Shown: positions 13,078-24,239, numbered from the stretch's first letter. The stretch is 64,000 nt of DNA from Polyodon spathula (GCF_017654505.1 NC_054537.1:72350618-72414617), one strand, 5' to 3'. The notes: a model not told the origin generated them from the sequence alone. A program made the numbers and translations.

Positions 13078-13721
13078 TGTGGCAAAGTATCCCGCCCCTG
13101 GGCTATTTATTTGTGTTGTATGTTACGTGTAGTGTGTTAATGTTGGTGTATAGTCATTGGTACACGGGATATAAATGGGTCTGTGTAAGACGAATGGGTT
13201 TAAAATGTATATTTGTATTTAGGCACGAGGATTGCACAGCACTTCACGTGCAGGTAAAATGTAATAATATGTGAGCATGGGGAATTGCACTTTATTAATT
13301 CACATGCAGTTGTACCGAGGCTCCGATTGAATGATTGATTAGCAATCGAGTATTGGTACAGCTGCATAAAAGCAGCATGTTTTCATTCACTCTGGGTTGT
13401 GTGTTCAGGAGTGGAGAATGGGAGCGAGAGGTGAGAAACATAAAGTAAATGATGTCAATTGCTACTAGTGCTGGAAGGACCAGCAACGTACTTGTTTCGT
13501 GTAGCGTTTGTCCACCCTGTTTTGTTAGTGTCTACTCGTTTTGTTTGTCTATTTATTTTGGCCGCACATGCCGTGTCCTGTTTTGGTGTCAGTGTTTTTA
13601 CAACTGTTTTATTTTCTGGTAATAATAAACCGTGCAGCAGCGCATTCATTCATTATTGTACTCGCAGTGCTGTGTATTCATCTCTGGTCTGACGTCACCC
13701 ACTACAGCCGTCTTTGTGACA
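13078..13721 (+). mobile_element. Solo LTR of an LTR retrotransposon
   Basis: The 644-bp block starts TGTGGCAAAG and ends TTTGTGACA, the usual TG...CA ends. Inside, in the right order, are a TATA-like box gcataaaag (13363-13371) about 260 bases before a polyadenylation signal aataaa (13624-13629) and a T/G-rich downstream element. Flanking pentamers are atacc (left) and acacc (right), a 4/5 match to a 5-bp target duplication. No gag-pol lies on either side, so this is a solo LTR left by recombination. The superfamily (Gypsy, ERV or BEL) cannot be told from an LTR alone. Short open frames on both strands inside it are meaningless. Confidence 0.65.
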
Positions 13722-14199
13722 ACACCCTACGTCAGAGAAGATATGACTTTTTGAGGCCCAAAGCCAATTTGTATTTTATGGTGTTTTTGTGATGTAGACG
13801 ACTGTTAATTAACTGACCAAAGCCAAATTCAAACTCAGGCCCTCAAACAAGAAAGTGTATTGCTTTAATCCACAGTTTCAATCTACTGTTGGCTATATAC
13901 CAATATTCAAATGGCTAGCATCTTAACTAACAGGATACATATTTCAAGAGGTGTCTTAACATGTTCAAAAGCATGAATAACACCCACGCTGTTTTCATTC
14001 AAATGCTATTTTTAAATACCAGTGGGTTTTTTTTTTTTAATCAAACTAGGCCAGCCAGGAGTTTTCAAAGTGAAGAAAAAACCTTCAATATTTATACAAA
14101 CAAATCATGCAAGACAGTTATGTAAAAATTCACTGTAATTAAAATAATGTATTGCTAATGTAACAGGGTCACCCACATCCTGCTGTGCTTCCTGTCTCC

Positions 14200-15303
14200 C
14201 TCTGTGTGTGTGTGTGTGTGTTTTTAACTGTTTTAGATTTAGTATCTTTAAAAGGCATTGGGGATTTTGGAGGTGTGCTGGAGATGGGGAGCTTTAAAGT
14301 TGGGATTCAAGGAAACACATGTACATGGATTAGGGAGTGGTTAACATGTAGAAAACAGAAAGTACTGATTAGAGGAAAAACCTCAGAATGGAGTGTGGTA
14401 ACCAGCGGTGTACCACAGGGATCAATATTAGGTCCTCTGCTATTCCTAATCTACATTAATGATTTAGATTCTGGTATAGTAAGCAAACTTGTTAAATTTG
14501 CAGACGACACAAAAGTAGGAGGAGTGGCAAACACTGTTGCAGCAGCAAAGGTCATTCAAAATGATCTAGACAAGACTCAGAACTGGGCAGACACATGGCA
14601 AATGACATTTAAGAGAGAAAAGTGTAAGGTACTGCACGCAGGAAATAAAAATGTACATTATAAATATCATATGGGAGATATTGAAATTGGAGAAGGAATC
14701 TATGAAAAAGACCTAGGAGTTTTTGTTGACTCAGAAATGTCTTCATCTAGACAATGTGGGGAAGCTATAAAAAAGGCTAACAAGATGCTTGGATACATTG
14801 TGAAAAGTGTTGAATTTAAATCAAGGGAAGTAATGTTAAAACTGTACAATGCACTTGTAAGACCTCATCTTGAATATTGTGTTCAGTTCTGGTCACCTCG
14901 CTATAAAAAAGATATTGCTGCTCTAGAAAGAGTGCAAAGAAGAGCGACCAGAATTATTCCGGGCTTAAAAGGCATGTCATATGCAGACAGGCTAAAAGAA
15001 TTGAATCTGTTCAGTCTTGAACAAAGAAGACTACGTGGCGACCTAATTCAAGCATTCAAAATTCTAAAAGGTATTGACAGTGTCGACCCAAGGGACTTTT
15101 TCAGCCTGAAAAAAGAAACAAGGACCAGGGGTCACAAATGGAGTTTAGAAAAAGGGGCATTCAGAACAGAAAATAGGAGACACTTTTTTACACAGAGAAT
15201 TGTGAGGGTCTGGAATCAACTCCCCAGTAATGTTGTTGAAGCTGACACCCTGGGATCCTTCAAGAAGCTGCTTGATGAGATTTTGGGATCAATAAGCTAC
15301 TAA
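14200..15303 (+). pseudogene. CR1-like LINE reverse transcriptase, C-terminal half
   Basis: The open frame runs through the fingers/palm (VTSGVPQGSILGPLLFLIYI, RT block 4), the catalytic FADDTK motif (block 5, Asp-Asp present) and a thumb region with KDLGVFVDSEM, LYNALVRPHLEYCVQFWSP and KDIAALERVQRRATR. The C-terminus has the family's VWNQLPSNVVEA and SFKKLLDEI. Missing are the apurinic endonuclease, RT blocks 0-2 and any ORF1. The first residues of the open frame come from flanking (TG)n DNA, so the start codon near 14185 is accidental. RT with no endonuclease or its own promoter is not a functional unit. Assignment to CR1/L3 rather than L2 rests on the thumb motifs and the octamer tail. Confidence 0.85.
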
Positions 15304-15376
15304 CAACCAAACGAGCAAGATGGGCCGAATGGCCTCCTCTCGTTTGTAAACTTTCTTATGTTCTTATGTTCTTATT
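14236..15376 (+). mobile_element. CR1-like LINE, 5'-truncated
   Basis: This is a non-LTR retrotransposon fragment covering the C-terminal half of the reverse transcriptase and the 3' end. The 3' UTR is very short: the stop at 15301-15303 is followed by gatgggccgaatggcctcct and cgtttgtaaactttcttatg, then tandem ttcttatg octamers, the short tail repeat that CR1/L3-clade LINEs carry instead of poly(A). The 5' boundary lies near 14236, where the CR1 protein similarity begins after a (TG)n and T-rich stretch. The 5' truncation is the normal result of incomplete target-primed reverse transcription. The remaining frame has no stop or frameshift, suggesting a comparatively young insertion. Confidence 0.85.
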
Positions 15377-16252
15377 GGTTTTATTGTTGTTTTTAGTAAG
15401 TCCCGTCTCCATGATCGTATTGAGTAGCACTGCACTTTGTTCTTTAATTCTAATTAACAATTTATTATTTTTTATTGAATAGTGCAAACCCATGCCATGA
15501 CTGTGTGTTCTAGACTTGTCCTATTTATTAAATATAGTTAACCACCTGTATTTAATAAAACAATGTTCTTTGCCTTGCATATTGTTGTGGTCTTACTTTA
15601 TTTCCTTCTGGTATTCTGCCTGACTGATTCCACCCCGATCTAAAAGAATGAATAACCTTCCTGGGTGCTAAACTAAAAAAATAAAAAGAGGATTAAAGGA
15701 TATATTCTGGAATATGAAATGTAGGCAAGGGGATGACTTTAATGGTTAACATATATGTTAGGTAATCATTTGAAAGATGTCAAAGAAAAAGTGACAAAAC
15801 ATGTTTAGAGAAGTACTCAAAATTCAGATTTAAAAACATTAAAAAGCAAGTTATGTCAGGAGTAAAAAGTAGGTCACCCTGAACTACGTTGCTAGCATGT
15901 GAAAAACTTCTTGAAATGAATGACAGTGCAAATCAAGAAAAAGGGGGCACATAAGTCTTGGTTTGGGCCAATAGAAAGATCAAAATATAACACTGGGCAA
16001 CACATTTAAAAATAAATGTTGCAGCAATGTGTTATTTGGAATAATGCCACTTGGAATTGATTTCAACTGGTACTCTCAGGAGTTAGCACTGGCAGAAATC
16101 GATCTCTCGAGCTGACGGTAGAAGTTACCTCATGAGCATCCACTGAAGTAGATGCAAGAAGCAGGTTGCAGAAAAAAATATTGGCTGTTGAAATATGATA
16201 CTGTCAGGGACATTTTGGAGGTTGGGAATTAATTTACAAATCATATAAAAAT

Positions 16253-16286
<34 letters not shown>

Positions 16287-16689
16287 TGATCATTTGAATT
16301 TTGTGTAATGTCTGTTTGCAGATTGGATTGTAGACAGCAAATAGATGGGATTATTGATCAAAAGTTTACTGTTATGAAATGTTTAATTTAGTCTCCTGGT
16401 TAATAGTGAATATGATGGAATTTGTAAAATATAGCTGTTTTCTGGGGCATGTGAAATAAACTCAATTTAAAGTAAAGTATCAGTGCATTCTGGGAACAGC
16501 TCAAACAGTAAACATAATATATAATTATTTTCTTAATATACACAATGAGACACGATGTTTTTAATGTTACTCCCATGAAGATAACATTTCTAGTGTTCAT
16601 GCCAGCTACATAAAGTTATGTCGTGTTATATTAAACTCTTCATAAATCCAGCTTGTCAATGATTCAGAAGTTGATTGGGTCAGAGCAAA
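15377..16689. other. No recognised gene; (TA)n at 16255-16283
   Basis: AT-rich sequence with one (TA)n microsatellite. No exon or transposon signature. The region abuts the uncertain left end of the Ngaro-like element that follows. Confidence 0.55.
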
Positions 16690-16772
16690 CGCATGCAGGG
16701 TATACTCATCCACCTCGCACTCATCTGACCTGTGCCCAAAAGTGGCAATGGCAACCTGATCCACATCAACCA

Positions 16773-16789
16773 CCCCCCCCCCCCCCCCC
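16773..16789. repeat. poly(C) tract followed by (CA)n
   Basis: Seventeen cytosines followed by acacacacac interrupt the Pro-rich gag-like part of the element. In translation this gives a run of prolines. It will be length-unstable, and its assembled length should be doubted. Confidence 0.85.
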
Positions 16790-16939
16790 ACACACACACC
16801 CGATTCAGCAACCACATCTCACCTTCAATTCCTGCCCTCCTCCCCCTACCGATCCCTAACTAAAGATAAATATGGCCTGCCCCTCATATTTTCTGGAACT
16901 AGGCAAGTTTGCAATAATTTCAATGTTTCAGTGTGATCC

Positions 16940-18500
16940 ATCGCATTCTGCAGGTTCCTGCATGTTTGCAGTGTTTGTGCGGACACGCATTCCAAGACCA
17001 TCTGCCGAGCCAAATGACAATCAGCACTTTTTTCAGTCTCCACCCCCATCAACATCCTAGCCAACGCGCTCCAATACCACCCAGATAGGCAATTTGTTGC
17101 TTATCTAATTGAAGGTCTGCAGTTTGATTTCTCCACTTGCCTTTCTAATCTGCCCTCTGTCCCACTCATATGCAAAAATCTTTATTCTGCTTCCTTCAAG
17201 CCCCAAATCCAAGCCAAGGTGGACAAAGGATTGCCTTCCCAGCTCCACCTTCACCCGTCTACAGGATTAGCCCCATCAGAATAGCGACCTGCAAAATATC
17301 AGGAAAAAAGAACCTAATCATTGATCTTTCCGCCATAAGAGGCACTTCCACTTCCAGTCTCAATGCCCTAATTCCTCACGATCAATTCTCCCTTCATTAC
17401 GTTACGGTTTCCAATGCTATTAAATCCATTAAAACAGCAGGCCGTGGTGCCTGGCTCGTAAAAAGCGGATATTTCAGATGATTTTAAAGTCATGCCCATT
17501 CATCCCTCCATAGCAGCCATAGCAGCCCTAAAATATTCGACACCTTGTCTGAAGCCCCACGCTAGATTTTTCTCAACACATACCTAGTGCTGTTCCTTCT
17601 CCATCTCCTAGATTATTTTCTTCTTATATCCCCCCCTTCGGACCCCCCACTGAAGCAATCTACAATCTATGATCTCTTCTTCAGTAGGCATCCCACTCTC
17701 TGAAGATAAAACCATCAGCCCAGCAACCCAACTAGAATTCCTCTGAATCACCCTGGATACTGTTAATTTTGAAGACAGCCTCCTACTCAACAAACTGGAG
17801 GGCATTTGTCAGCTCATTAACCTTTCCAAGTATCAAAATCAATTTCCTGTTATCTCTCCTTGGCCACTTCAATTTCGCAATCCGCATCATTCCCCATATC
17901 TTGCCTTTTCACTCTCGCCTCAACTGCAAGAAACCTGGATTCTCACGTAAAAATCTCATCAAAAGCAAAAAAAGATATCAGACTGTGGTCCACCTTGCTG
18001 CAACACTGGAACGGCCTTTTACAATTAACTCATCACAGCCTCTCATGATCTATCGTTATTTACTGACGCTTCATCCATAGGATTCAGGGCTTTTCTAATC
18101 AAAGAGTGGTTCTATGGCACTTGGCCCCCCCGAAATTCACAACTTATCTCCCCATCTCAAGTCCTCAGCTCTGTTTGAAATTTACCCCATCGTTTTTTTT
18201 TTGCTCCAGAAAATCAATATTATTTTTCAGTCACAACCAGTCAACCTTGCACATCATCAATAAAGGCAGATCATACTCCCCTCTCATCATGCAACTACTT
18301 CATTGTCTAGCTTGGATATTAGTTTCCCATAATTTCCTTATTCGAGCTCGTCATTTTCCATGCATTTACAGTAATGCAGCTGATGCTTTACCTCGTCTAC
18401 AGGTAGCCAAGTTCCGCAGCCTGGTTCCAGCAGCAGTTCCATCCCCCCCTCCAGGTGCCGCTGTTCCAGCAGCTCATCTTGAATTAAACCCAACCCTCTC
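16940..18500 (+). pseudogene. Ngaro-like gag end plus RT/RNase H remnant, copy 1
   Basis: Pieces in several frames show the order. A zinc-knuckle-like CSVCADTHSKTIC (C-x2-C-x3-H-x4-C) lies at about 16967-17006. The RT follows with KKNLIIDLSAIRGTS near 17310, motif A DISDDFKVMPIHPS at 17466-17510, and motif C at about 17590-17630, where the family's LLDD reads LLDY, so the second catalytic aspartate is lost. The RNase H part has FTDASSIGFRAFLIKEW near 18055-18110 and IINKGRSYSPLIMQLL near 18255-18300. The conserved post-RNase H segment has NAADALPRLQVAKF near 18380. Many stops and frameshifts break it. This protein would copy element RNA and degrade the template; here it cannot. Confidence 0.75.
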
Positions 18501-18753
18501 CAACCTCCTCCTATCAGCAAGAATCTATATGTTAGCAGCCCCCTTTAATGAAAATTGGATCATAGCTTTCATAGTTCACACTTGGGACACACTGCATGTA
18601 TCCCCAACCTCTATAAAAACTGGAATTCAATTCCACTTCAGCAGCATGCCCATCACTTCGCCAACCCATCTCTCCATCCCAGCAGTACGTACAGTGGTCC
18701 TTTTTTTGTGGGGATAGTGAGTCTACAGTTCCAGTAACTCCACAGGTTCTTTG

Positions 18754-18780
18754 TGTGGTCAGAGGGGACCACTGACCACA
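18754..18780. repeat. Conserved 9-bp hairpin in the Ngaro 3' arm
   Basis: tgtggtcag, then nine bases, then ctgaccaca: perfect complementary arms. The equivalent site in copy 2 (60273-60299) keeps seven of nine pairs as Watson-Crick plus one G-T. It is located in the 3' arm, where Ngaro elements carry their split direct repeats, so it may be a recombinase or RNA-structure signal. That role is inference. Confidence 0.5.
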
Positions 18781-19220
18781 TTATTCTTTTGTAGTTCATG
18801 TGCTATATCTCAAGAAAGAAGGCTCTGTCTTACATCCTTCTTTAACCTCCCGGGACGTGGCCCTCATACTCTTAGTGCTCGAGTCCCATAACTAACAATT
18901 ATTTGTGTTCTTTCAGATTCTTTTCTCTTCCTTACATAATGCTTAGTATGAACAGTTCCATCCTCTTACAGGGTCGAACCCAGTCGGTAACTGGGACCCA
19001 ATCGCGAGGCTCCGCCTATAGCGACACTCATAGAAGTCAGAGGATTGTATTTTCAGGGGCCTTGAAGCCAATATGGCTAGTCTTGACTCCATAGGGAAGG
19101 CTTTCTAGGTTGGAGTCCGGCCCGTCCTTTTCTCTCTCCCCTGTTCTAGAGGCCAAGCCTCCAATCCTAAATTGCAAAAACATTCCCTTACTATCACAGC
19201 CCTGGCTCCCACTCTTGAAT

Positions 19221-19628
19221 TATACGATAAAAGTCTAACTGGAACTTTTTTCTTTACCAGTGTGAAATATAAAAAAAAATAAAAATACAAGCAGCTGTTA
19301 AACAGCTGGTAATCACTGTTTGATCTTAATGTCAAATGCAACCAAATAAATAAATAATTGGTTGTACAGATTGATTGGTAACTATAGATAAAAATAATTG
19401 GTTGTTCGTTGTTTGACAGACCTTGTATAATTATTTCTCAGCACACTTTTTTTTAATACAATTTTTTATAACATCACCCCTTTTTTAGCATATCTTTAAA
19501 CAAAACTCCCTCTCTACAGCAGATACTGCATAGTGTACTACTTCTTAATATTTGTCATTTAAGGTTTAGCTTAAAGAGTAAGCAGCAGGGTTCTGAAAAA
19601 ATATAACGTTACACATCCCCATGTGTTG
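19221..19628. other. AT-rich spacer
   Basis: Between the Ngaro-like copy and the fold-back element there are short A and T runs and nothing coding. Confidence 0.6.
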
Positions 19629-20000
19629 TACAACTGTTTAAATAGCGTACCTGTAATCTTTTCATTGTTAACATCATGATAACTTTTTACACATATAACT
19701 TTAAAGTCTGTTTCAAAGCTCACTTCAAAATGTCCGCTCCAGTGCACCTATAGTGTCAGGGCTATTGCCCACAATGTCAAACAGGTAACACGGCAATAAC
19801 GATCCATGATATGGTATACAACAGAAAAGCCAGAGCACTTCTTGTTAGTTTTTCGCTCTTCCTGTAATGATTTTAGAAGACAGATCTCAAACCCCAGTGC
19901 ACTATAGTGGACATTTTGAAAATAACTTTGAAGCAGACTTTAAAGTTATAAGTGTAAAAAGTTGTGAGGATGTTAAAGGTACATTATTTAAACAGTTGTT
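19629..20000. mobile_element. Fold-back element with ~100-bp inverted arms
   Basis: The left arm (about 19629-19735: acaactgtttaaat... aactttttacacatataact ttaaagtctg... aaaatgtcc) is the reverse complement of the right arm (about 19909-19999: ggacatttt... cagactttaaagttataagt gtaaaaagtt... atttaaacagttgt), with scattered mismatches and small indels. A spacer of about 170 bases separates them. The inner edges still show partial symmetry (ccagtgcacctatag against cagtgcactatag). Long inverted arms around an unrelated core are typical of fold-back elements or MITEs. I found no target duplication, and the outer ends may extend into atataacrtta motifs seen on both sides. The 84-codon open frame over the right arm is not a gene. 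Confidence 0.65.
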
Positions 20001-20238
20001 ATATATATATAATGTTATATTATGTTATATTGCATGTGATACATGCAGAGTGCACAAAGCCTTCAGTATTTTTAGCTTCAAGGTTTATGGTGAATTTGTT
20101 ATTTTATTAGTTCTTTTTTAAGGCTTATTTTGTAGTATTTTGACCTCTGTTTACTGGTTTGTAGCAATCGAGAAATGTCCAACATACATTTTTGCCATGA
20201 TAGTAATGGTAGTTGTGGTAGTTTCTTACCATAATGGT

Positions 20239-20474
20239 TGTTGTTATTTGTTTATTTTAGCAGATGCCTTGATCCAAGGCGATTTACAGAGATTATAGAG
20301 TGTGAGCCATGCATCAGCTGCAGAGTCACTTACAATAATGTCTCACCTGAAAGACAGAGCACGAGGTTAAGTGACTTGCTCATGGTCACACAGTGAGTCA
20401 GTGATTGGCCTGGGATTTGAACCGGGGACATCCTGGTTTCAAGCCCTTTTCTTTAACCAGTGGAACATACAGCT
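20239..20474 (-). repeat. tRNA-derived CORE-SINE (MIR-type architecture)
   Basis: Read on the minus strand, the order is a tRNA-like head with an A-box-like tccactggttaaaga and B box cggttcaaatccc; then a CORE-like segment tgtgaccatgagcaagtcac ttaacctc, very close to the MIR core; then ttgtaagtgactctgcagct; then an L2-like tail taaatcgccttggatcaagg catctgctaa and an A/T-rich end. All three modules are present, so the copy is nearly full length. SINEs of this type are transcribed by RNA polymerase III and mobilised by the LINE whose tail they share. No target duplication could be seen. Confidence 0.75.
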
Positions 20475-21208
20475 ACCCAATAGCCAATATTGTGACTGAG
20501 TGCTTGAAATGAATTTAGTGCCAATAAAGGCTAAGGCCAGTAGAATTTGCTTCATGTCTAACTAATCGTGTTTTGCTAGTCAATGCCACCGGAGCCTTTC
20601 TAAAAGTGGGTGAGCCAAGGTCGGGATGGGGGACGGAGTACTGCAACAACAATACTACTACGACGACTAGGAATACTATTAATAATAATGAGCTTGTTAT
20701 CTGAATGTTGGGTAGTGAGTGGTATCCCATGAACATTGTTTCATTTACTTCAAAATAAATGAAAATGTTTGTTTTGTAAAAGAAACACAAAATGAAATGA
20801 TCATGTACAGCATTTACATTGATAGAGGATATATTGATAAAGAATATTTAACAGCTGTCTACAAAGTATTTATTTAGCTTTATAGCCTAGTTTTTTATTT
20901 TTTATTTTTTTTTATTTTTAAAGTTCTAGTTATTTACTGCTTTGGACACAAATTACATGAAATGGTAACAAATGTTTCAACATGTTTCAACAGTTCTATA
21001 GTGTTACAAGATGACAAATGTAGCAAGATTCACTACCACACGTAAACTCTGCTTCTCTGTGCTCATTCCTTCCCATATGATTTGTTAAAAACTTCAATGT
21101 TAGGATTATTGTCTATCAGCACAGTTCCGGTGTCGTCTTACCTTGTGAATTTATTTGACTGATCTGTGTCACTGTGTTTTGGAAGAACAATGAGATTCAA
21201 GGTATTAA
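20475..21208. other. No recognised gene
   Basis: AT-rich sequence with a T-rich patch near 20890-20925. A 91-codon minus-strand open frame (20515-20790) has a hydrophobic Val/Leu run but no family or splice context. Confidence 0.55.
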
Positions 21209-21335
<127 letters not shown>

Positions 21336-21889
21336 CTTCTCACCCTCGCTGTTAAAAGTGCATGGGCAGTGGCCTATTGGGCCACCCATCTCTGATACCT
21401 ATGCTGCTATCATATGGGAATGACAGCATTCAGAACTATATCATTTTGAATGGAGCACTATCCAGAGTCCCAGAGAGAAAAGACAAAATATAACATACAG
21501 GTTATTTCCAAAGACAACATGGGAGTACAGGCCGTCAAACTATAGCAGTGACTTTTTATTCTGGTCGATTATGTTCTTCCGGAAAAGATTGCTGCATATA
21601 AGAAAGCTGTACTTTAACCCAACAGAACAGAGAAAAGCTATTTCAGGGCAAACATCCTTACTTTGTTCACATCTGTGATGCAGCTGTCCATTTGAGTAAA
21701 AAGCCTATTACTTAAGTATTTCCATTTGTTTTTTTGCTTTTTTACTTCAGCTTTCTTTATTACAGGAAAATGCAAATTGTGCAAGACAAGCCTAACAGTC
21801 TGATACCATTTAGGGTTGGTGGCTAGTTTTAATCTCACAACATATTTCTATGGTCTGGCTGGTTAATAATTATGGACCATATTTTTGTT

Positions 21890-21890
<1 letters not shown>

Positions 21891-21984
<94 letters not shown>

Positions 21985-22011
21985 GTGTGTCTGTCTGTCT
22001 ATCTATCTATA
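21891..22011. repeat. (TATC)n / GATA array 2
   Basis: A second TATC array in the same orientation, about 120 bp long, interrupted near its 3' end by tctgtgtgtctgtctgtcta, an older imperfect edge. It begins about 555 bp after the end of array 1. Confidence 0.95.
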
Positions 22012-22999
22012 TTTTCTCAAAAGAGCCAGTGGCTCAATTTTTGCAGTATGTTTCATACCGTTCTCAAGGGAGCCTGTCTTTGAAAACAAACAGTGGATTT
22101 ATAGGATCTAAACGCAAGAGACTTGCTAATCAATACTTCTGTAGTCTGAACCCACTGTAAATTATCTCCTCCTAGCAACTGGTAGGTTTTTCTTTGAACT
22201 ATATGATTTGTGGTTCACGGTCATCCCTTGCCTTTCCATTCCAATGGGGTAAGATGCTAATTCATTACACCACAAAGCAGTCATAATAAAATGCATACTA
22301 AAAACAACTGCAGAAAATACAAAACATAATGTTATGATATATATATATATATATATAGGTAAAATGTTTACAGCTGTCAGCTGTTTCTGGAAATGTACTG
22401 CTAATACATCAATAAGAAACACGATTTCTGAAATAAATGTAGCCTTCACTTCAGTATAGTGCTGTGTGGGTGTTTCATAGTATCATGCGTTAATAGTATG
22501 TATGTATTTATTTGTGGTCATAGTGACATGTAACATATAATAGTAGTGAATGAGAATTATTTGACTTGGGTGACCTTGGCATTGCGGTTTAAAACCTCAG
22601 ACTTTGAGCCATGCTTGGTGGAGCCAGTTATGCTTTCCTGAGGGACTTACAGCTACAAATAAATCACTAGTTGCAAGGTAAAGAGCAGTCACCTACGCAC
22701 ATACACACAAATAAAATTTAAAAAAAGACACACACACACACACACACACACACGCACGTTTGTTGTTTTTTTTTTGCCTGTGGGTTTTAAATTACTAAGG
22801 AGTAAAAGATCTAAGATTACAGTTGTCAGTTTGAATTTCACCTTGCAGGTAACTGGCAGAGATTCAATTGCTAGAGTTAACCTTTTTCATCAGTAACCAG
22901 TACTAACCTTAACTTCTGTTAAACTCCTCTACCTGTAGTTTACTGTACAGCTGTACCACAAGGTTACATTATTGCATTCAGGTTATTATTTAAACCATG
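22012..22999. other. No recognised gene; short (TA)n and (CA)n
   Basis: Contains (TA)n at 22338-22357 and (CA)n at 22728-22753. The remainder shows no coding or transposon signature. Confidence 0.55.
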
Positions 23000-23044
23000 T
23001 ATGCTGTACGTCGCCAGCGCATAAAAAAGCAACAGTTGGTCCTG

Positions 23045-23110
23045 GAGCAGCTATAAAAGGCTGAGTAAGAGGTTGTGTTTGTCCAAGCTTGTCTATCAGC
23101 TGTCTGAACA
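23045..23110 (+). promoter_or_regulatory. TATA-type core promoter candidate
   Basis: ctataaaaggctg (TATA box 23052-23059) is a near-ideal TATAAAAG with GC-rich flanks (gagcag before, gctgag after), unlike the many chance TATA strings in the AT-rich surroundings. A start about 25-30 bases downstream would fall near 23085. The following ~600 bases are GC-richer than average, contain an inverted CCAAT (gattggctgg, 23191-23200) and lead to an ATG frame at 23641 that meets a GAG|gtatgt donor-like site at 23747-23752. No upstream binding cluster or homologous protein is recognisable. It could also be an LTR promoter. Confidence 0.35.
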
Positions 23111-23777
23111 AGGCAGATATTTCCGTGCAGCAGGGTTTGTAAGCACGCAACTTCATGACACGTATGCAATTAATTTTCCCCTGGATCTCCGATTGGCTGG
23201 AGCTTTAACCGGCAGTCTTTATTGCTGTTGCTGACAGTGTATTCCTTCTGCTCAGCTGTCACGAGAAGTAGCGTGTGTGTGGCTGTGAGCACAACGTGTG
23301 TCTCTGCCTGTCTGTGTGTGTGTGACCTAGTTTGTAAACAGCATAGACCTAGACTTCAAAAAATATGCTGGCTTCTTGCCAGGTCTTAAAAAACACACCT
23401 GTCTTGGGAGGCTTCTCTCTGACGTGAAAAAAAGAAACTGTTTTGTGAAAGCAGTTATTCATTGCAGGGAACCTGTTCTTGTTGGAGGGCCTTAGCCTAA
23501 CAATTTGCCTTTGTGCTCTCCTGAGCTCTGTTTTGATTTGCTGTGTTGTGCCCCTGAGTCAGAGCTCCTTTAACCAATTGGGGAGTTTGTTGGCCGCTTC
23601 ACTGTGCTGGCAAAAACTGCTGAAGTAGTAATAATAAAGAATGTGTGGTTACAGAATGAGCTGTCAGCTGCAGCCCTGTAGTATGATTAGTACTATGGGT
23701 CAAAGTCAGTGCAAAGCCGCTATTTACACAGTGACAATGTTTACTGAGGTATGTCATGTTTTGATGTTGATGGATGG

Positions 23778-23779
<2 letters not shown>

Positions 23780-23853
<74 letters not shown>
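23780..23853. repeat. (AT)n microsatellite, ~74 bp
   Basis: An uninterrupted alternating AT run. It can extrude a cruciform, and its assembled length may be unreliable. Confidence 0.95.
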
Positions 23854-23855
<2 letters not shown>

Positions 23856-24239
23856 CTTAATAAAGCAATTGGCCTTAATGCAATATGTTGATAAGGGGTC
23901 TACAATTTGGTCAGGCATATGGTCTAAACAAGACAGCTAATGACAAAATTATGGTAAGCCCTCAGGAAGCTTGTAAGAGGTCTCAAATACCATGGCAACT
24001 TCTAATCATATTGTCAGATGGTCATACGTGTTTTGTTTTTAACAGGCAGGCTTCTACTATCAACTGATATAAATATCTCTCCTATTAAAAATAGCTCCCT
24101 TTTATTAATGTTTTTTTTTTTTTTAAAGAATAGTATTATTCTACTTAGTATCTCCTACTTCAAAAACTATATGTTTGAAGTACCTGTAGCTTTAAAACCA
24201 TGATAACTAAAGCAGACTACTGTTAACACCTATATAGTT

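Larger units (their letters stand above)
16690..19220 (+). mobile_element. Ngaro-like YR retrotransposon, copy 1 (decayed, internally deleted)
   Basis: This copy is collinear with the copy at 57.9-60.7 kb over the RT, RNase H, early recombinase and the whole 3' non-coding arm, but extends further 5' into a Pro-rich/zinc-knuckle gag-like part. Against copy 2 it lacks about 70 bases around RT motif B (near 17515) and about 900 bases of the recombinase: at 18684 the shared ccatcccagcagtacg joins directly to sequence matching 60210 onward. The shared 3' arm runs from about 18690 to 19220, with markers such as cccgggacgtggccctcata and ggttggagtccggcccgtcc. The left end is uncertain. Calling it Ngaro rather than DIRS is inference from the RT-RNase H-YR order and lack of inverted termini. 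Confidence 0.7.

Noticed and set aside
21850..22160. Ser-Ile-Tyr-Leu open frames across the TATC arrays
   Set aside because: Tetranucleotide repeat translation; three overlapping phases are equally open.
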